This document shows, one piece after another, positions 61,660 through 64,000 of a DNA stretch of 64,000 bases. Below the pieces are notes generated by a model. That model worked only from the letters and a program-made list of their open reading frames with translations. It was not told where the DNA came from and ran no database searches. The stretch comes from Lishizhenia tianjinensis. GTDB lineage: Bacteria > Bacteroidota > Bacteroidia > Flavobacteriales_D > Crocinitomicaceae. How positions within the stretch are numbered: position 1 is the first letter of the stretch; every line of letters begins with the position of its first letter. A program made the position numbers and the translations under genes. The stretch is from assembly GCA_943330745.2 (NCBI GenBank), contig CALQIX020000010.1:1-64000 (forward strand), written 5' to 3'.

Positions 61660-62931
61660 ATGTTAGAAATCAATCGAATAAGACACGAAAAAGAGGCTGT
61701 AATTGCTGGTTTATCTAAGAGAAACTTGGATGTTAGAGAAACAGTAGATCAACTATTGGCGTTGGATTCCAATTGGAGAAATGTGAAAACTGAAATGGAA
61801 ACTATTTCAGCTGAATTAAATCAAATCGCAAAAACAATAGGTGAATTATTTAAATCAGGGAAACACAGTGAGGCAACTGAATTAAAAGCAAAAACAGCAA
61901 TCTTGAAATCAAAGGAGGCTGAATTAAAAATTTCAGTTGATGAATTAGAGCTTCAAATTTCAACCTTGATGTATACCCTTCCAAATGTCCCAAATGAACT
62001 TGTAAAGCAGGGCAAAAGCGCAGAAGATAATGAAACTGTTTTTGAAAAAGGAGAGGCTCCTGACTATACTTTTGAAGCATTACCACATTGGGATTTAGCT
62101 AAGAAATTTAATCTAATTGATTTTGAATTAGGAGTTAAAGTGACAGGCGCTGGATTTCCTTTTTATATTGGAAAAGGAGCTAAATTACAACGAGCGTTGA
62201 TTCAATTTTTTCTTGATGAAGCAGATAAGGTAGGTTATACGGAATATATTGCACCTTTTTTGGTCAACGAGGCGAGTGCCATTGGAACTGGACAATTACC
62301 TGACAAGGAAGGGCAAATGTATCATACACCAACAGATGATTTTTATTTGATACCAACAGCAGAAGTCCCTTTGACAAATATTTACAGAGATGTTGTACTT
62401 CCATCCGAGGATTTTTCAATTAAATTGACTGGTTACACACCTTGTTTTAGACGAGAGGCAGGTTCTTATGGTAAAGATGTCCGTGGATTGAATCGTTTGC
62501 ATCAGTTTGATAAAGTAGAAATTGTTCGTCTTGAGCATCCTTCCAATTCAGCAAAAGCATTGGATGAAATGGTGGAGCACGTGAAAGGATTACTTGATAA
62601 ATTAGGATTGCAATTTAGAATTTTACGTCTCTGTGGTGGAGATATGGGATTTGCATCAGCCATGACCTATGATTTTGAGGTGTTTTCTGCAGCACAAGAA
62701 AAGTGGCTAGAAGTGAGTTCAGTATCCCGTTTTGATACATTTCAATCGAATCGTTTAAAATTGCGCTTTAAAACGGAAGATAAAAAAACTCAATTATGCC
62801 ACACCTTAAATGGCTCTGCACTTGCATTACCGCGAATTATGGCTTCAATAATGGAGAATTTTCAAGATGAATCTGGAATATTAATACCGGAAGTATTACA
62901 CCCATATACGCGTTTCACACGAATAGATTAA
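61660..62931 (+). CDS. serS: Seryl-tRNA synthetase
   Basis: SerS charges tRNA-Ser. The 423-residue class II enzyme has the N-terminal coiled-coil arm (about 30-105, with alternating Leu and Lys/Glu residues) that reaches the long variable arm of the tRNA. The catalytic core follows: LIPTAEVPLTN, motif 2 FRREAGSYGKDVRGLNRLHQF, and motif 3 in LNGSALALPRIMASIMEN with the catalytic Arg. EVSSVSRFDTFQSNR is the Ser-binding part. Length is standard. It starts a run with a lipoprotein and a TPR protein, 2 nt and 0 nt apart. Confidence 0.96.
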   Translation: MLEINRIRHEKEAVIAGLSKRNLDVRETVDQLLALDSNWRNVKTEMETISAELNQIAKTIGELFKSGKHSEATELKAKTAILKSKEAELKISVDELELQISTLMYTLPNVPNELVKQGKSAEDNETVFEKGEAPDYTFEALPHWDLAKKFNLIDFELGVKVTGAGFPFYIGKGAKLQRALIQFFLDEADKVGYTEYIAPFLVNEASAIGTGQLPDKEGQMYHTPTDDFYLIPTAEVPLTNIYRDVVLPSEDFSIKLTGYTPCFRREAGSYGKDVRGLNRLHQFDKVEIVRLEHPSNSAKALDEMVEHVKGLLDKLGLQFRILRLCGGDMGFASAMTYDFEVFSAAQEKWLEVSSVSRFDTFQSNRLKLRFKTEDKKTQLCHTLNGSALALPRIMASIMENFQDESGILIPEVLHPYTRFTRID

Positions 62932-62933
62932 TC

Positions 62934-63473
62934 ATGAAATATACACTTCTATTATTTTTGTCTGTTTTATTAGTTTCCTCGTGTACGGATATTGATAAAA
63001 CGAACCGATTATCAAAAATTGACAAAATGATTCATGGGTTGGATAGCATTTCTGCTCAATTGAAAAAAGAAAAAATAGATACTTTAGCAGAAATGCAACT
63101 AGCAGCGCAAGGGGTAGAATACAGAATTAGAGGCAATTTTGTTGCGGATACAATCGATTTAGAATTAGGAAAAAAAATGGATAGTTACAAGCGAATGCGG
63201 CGTGCAATTCCAAAATTGAGAAGCAATATTGTTAAATTGGAGAAAGGTATTATCGAACTCAGAAAATCCTTGTCATTACTTCAAAAAGATATTGAAAATA
63301 ATAGCGGGGCACGTGCTAAATATGATGAATATATCAAGTTTGAAAAAAGTAAATTCGATCAAATTAACATCTTGTTCAAAGAGTATCAAAAGAATCAAAA
63401 GAAAATTTTAGATACCTATTCAGCATTGCACGTTGAATTGTATAATTTTTCCATGCAATTAATAGCTAAATAA
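62934..63473 (+). CDS. Coiled-coil lipoprotein
   Basis: This 179-residue lipoprotein has a signal with the lipobox VSSC (Cys17) and a mature part that is almost wholly helical. Heptad patterns of Leu/Ile with Lys and Glu run through about 25-55 and 85-175, which suggests a long coiled coil in the periplasm. I see no catalytic motif. It follows serS by 2 nt and its stop abuts the start of the TPR protein, so the two envelope genes probably work together. The function is not known. Confidence 0.72.
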   Translation: MKYTLLLFLSVLLVSSCTDIDKTNRLSKIDKMIHGLDSISAQLKKEKIDTLAEMQLAAQGVEYRIRGNFVADTIDLELGKKMDSYKRMRRAIPKLRSNIVKLEKGIIELRKSLSLLQKDIENNSGARAKYDEYIKFEKSKFDQINILFKEYQKNQKKILDTYSALHVELYNFSMQLIAK

Positions 63474-64000
63474 ATGACTTTAAGATCCTTGATATTTGTT
63501 TGGTTTTCGTTTTTCGCATTAACTGCTTATGCTCAAACTGATACAGATCTTCAATTAGCTCAATATTATTATAACAACGGGGAATTTGATAAGGCCGTAA
63601 CGTATTATCAAGGGTTGTATGCGAAAAGCCCCACAAAAGTGTATTTTGTTCGCTATTTCGATTGTCTAATCAAAGTAAAAAACCGAAAAGAAGCGGAGAA
63701 AATATTAAAACGTCAAATAAATTCGAACAGAAAAGATGTAGAATTGAAAATTATGTTGGGGCAATTTTATGAGGAAGAGAAAGATACAAAGTCTGCAGAT
63801 AAAATCTATGCGGATTTAATTGCTGATCTTATGCCAAATCCGAATCAAATTATAGAATTAACGAATGCTTTTCGGTCAAAAAACAAAAATGATTTAGCAT
63901 TGAAATCCCTCGAAAAAGGCAGGAAATTACTAAAAGATTCGTATCCACTTCATGTTCAATTTGCTGAAATTTTTGCTTCGAAAGGAGATTTTGAAAATAT
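63474..64000 (+). CDS. Exported TPR protein, 3' end outside the window
   Basis: The frame starts at ATG 63474, directly after the TAA of the preceding gene, and stays open to the last base, so the gene continues beyond the right edge. The first about 20 residues are a signal peptide (TLRSLIFVWFSFFALTAYA, then QTDTD). The visible part then shows TPR-like repeats: AQYYYNNGEFDKAVTYYQGLYAKSP, VKNRKEAEKILKRQI, then MLGQFYEEEKDTKSADKIYADL and SKNKNDLALKSLEKGRKLL. It probably acts as a periplasmic scaffold. It forms an operon with the coiled-coil lipoprotein. Confidence 0.78.
   Translation, partial: MTLRSLIFVWFSFFALTAYAQTDTDLQLAQYYYNNGEFDKAVTYYQGLYAKSPTKVYFVRYFDCLIKVKNRKEAEKILKRQINSNRKDVELKIMLGQFYEEEKDTKSADKIYADLIADLMPNPNQIIELTNAFRSKNKNDLALKSLEKGRKLLKDSYPLHVQFAEIFASKGDFEN

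Overview
The window is 64 kb of AT-rich bacterial chromosome, densely packed with genes on both strands. It is best explained as a member of the Bacteroidota, class Flavobacteriia, and possibly a Fluviicola/Crocinitomicaceae-like lineage; the phylum is well supported, the family is inference. The evidence is: promoters with the Bacteroidota -7 element TAnnTTTG and almost no Shine-Dalgarno sequences in the leaders examined; two large secreted proteins with C-terminal type IX secretion sorting domains, one of them with SprB-type repeats; a fused E1 alpha/beta 2-oxoacid dehydrogenase; a NUDIX-type transcription regulator; a SusA-like GH13 enzyme; and a TonB receptor with an N-terminal carboxypeptidase-regulatory-like domain. 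I found no rRNA, tRNA, CRISPR array, intact transposase or prophage.

Layout. 1-2.8 kb: tail of mtnC, a rhodanese lipoprotein, aroK and two small membrane proteins. 2.9-6.6 kb: a tight cluster of fabG, hemB, a secreted protein and an ornithine aminotransferase. 6.7-9.6 kb: a NUDIX regulator divergent from an N-acetylglucosamine-kinase-like gene, with a candidate operator between them, then a lipoprotein and a metallo-beta-lactamase-fold hydrolase. 9.6-17.3 kb (minus): E1 fusion, FAD oxidoreductase, TPR protein, gyrA. 17.5-25.4 kb: clpC, SGNH-LysM protein, ferredoxin, ffh and an amino-acid permease. 25.5-29.2 kb: O-antigen-ligase-like protein, then a minus-strand operon of cyanophycinase, isoaspartyl peptidase and an M48 lipoprotein. 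29.5-39.1 kb: SprB-repeat T9SS protein, guaA, LysM/periplasmic-binding protein, hemF, NTP pyrophosphohydrolase, secreted EEP nuclease, mnmD. 39.2-44.1 kb: a compact run of dnaB, a conserved secreted protein, tsaE, ald and an HsdR_N-like protein. 44.2-49.5 kb: GH13 enzyme and an Asp-box T9SS protein. 49.6-52.7 kb: an accessory patch with a decayed DNA-methyltransferase tail, a long palindrome, an ORF6N-PLD protein and two glycosyltransferase-like genes. 52.7-64 kb: rpe, rhomboid, class IV aminotransferase, CPBP protease, ung, gamma-carbonic-anhydrase-like protein, lipoprotein, TonB receptor, M14 peptidase, serS, lipoprotein and the start of a TPR protein.

Most of the window is ordinary core metabolism and envelope biology. 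The points that stand out are: eight genes whose exact TAnnTTTG element ends only 3-5 nt before the ATG, which predicts leaderless mRNAs and corrects several start codons; a GH13 enzyme whose third catalytic Asp is replaced by Tyr; a HemB without the zinc cysteines; a four-cysteine insertion in the ornithine aminotransferase; a near-perfect palindrome at the promoter beside the NUDIX regulator; a cyanophycin-degradation gene pair; and the accessory patch at 49.6-52.7 kb. I did not find a clear wholly new multi-gene system.
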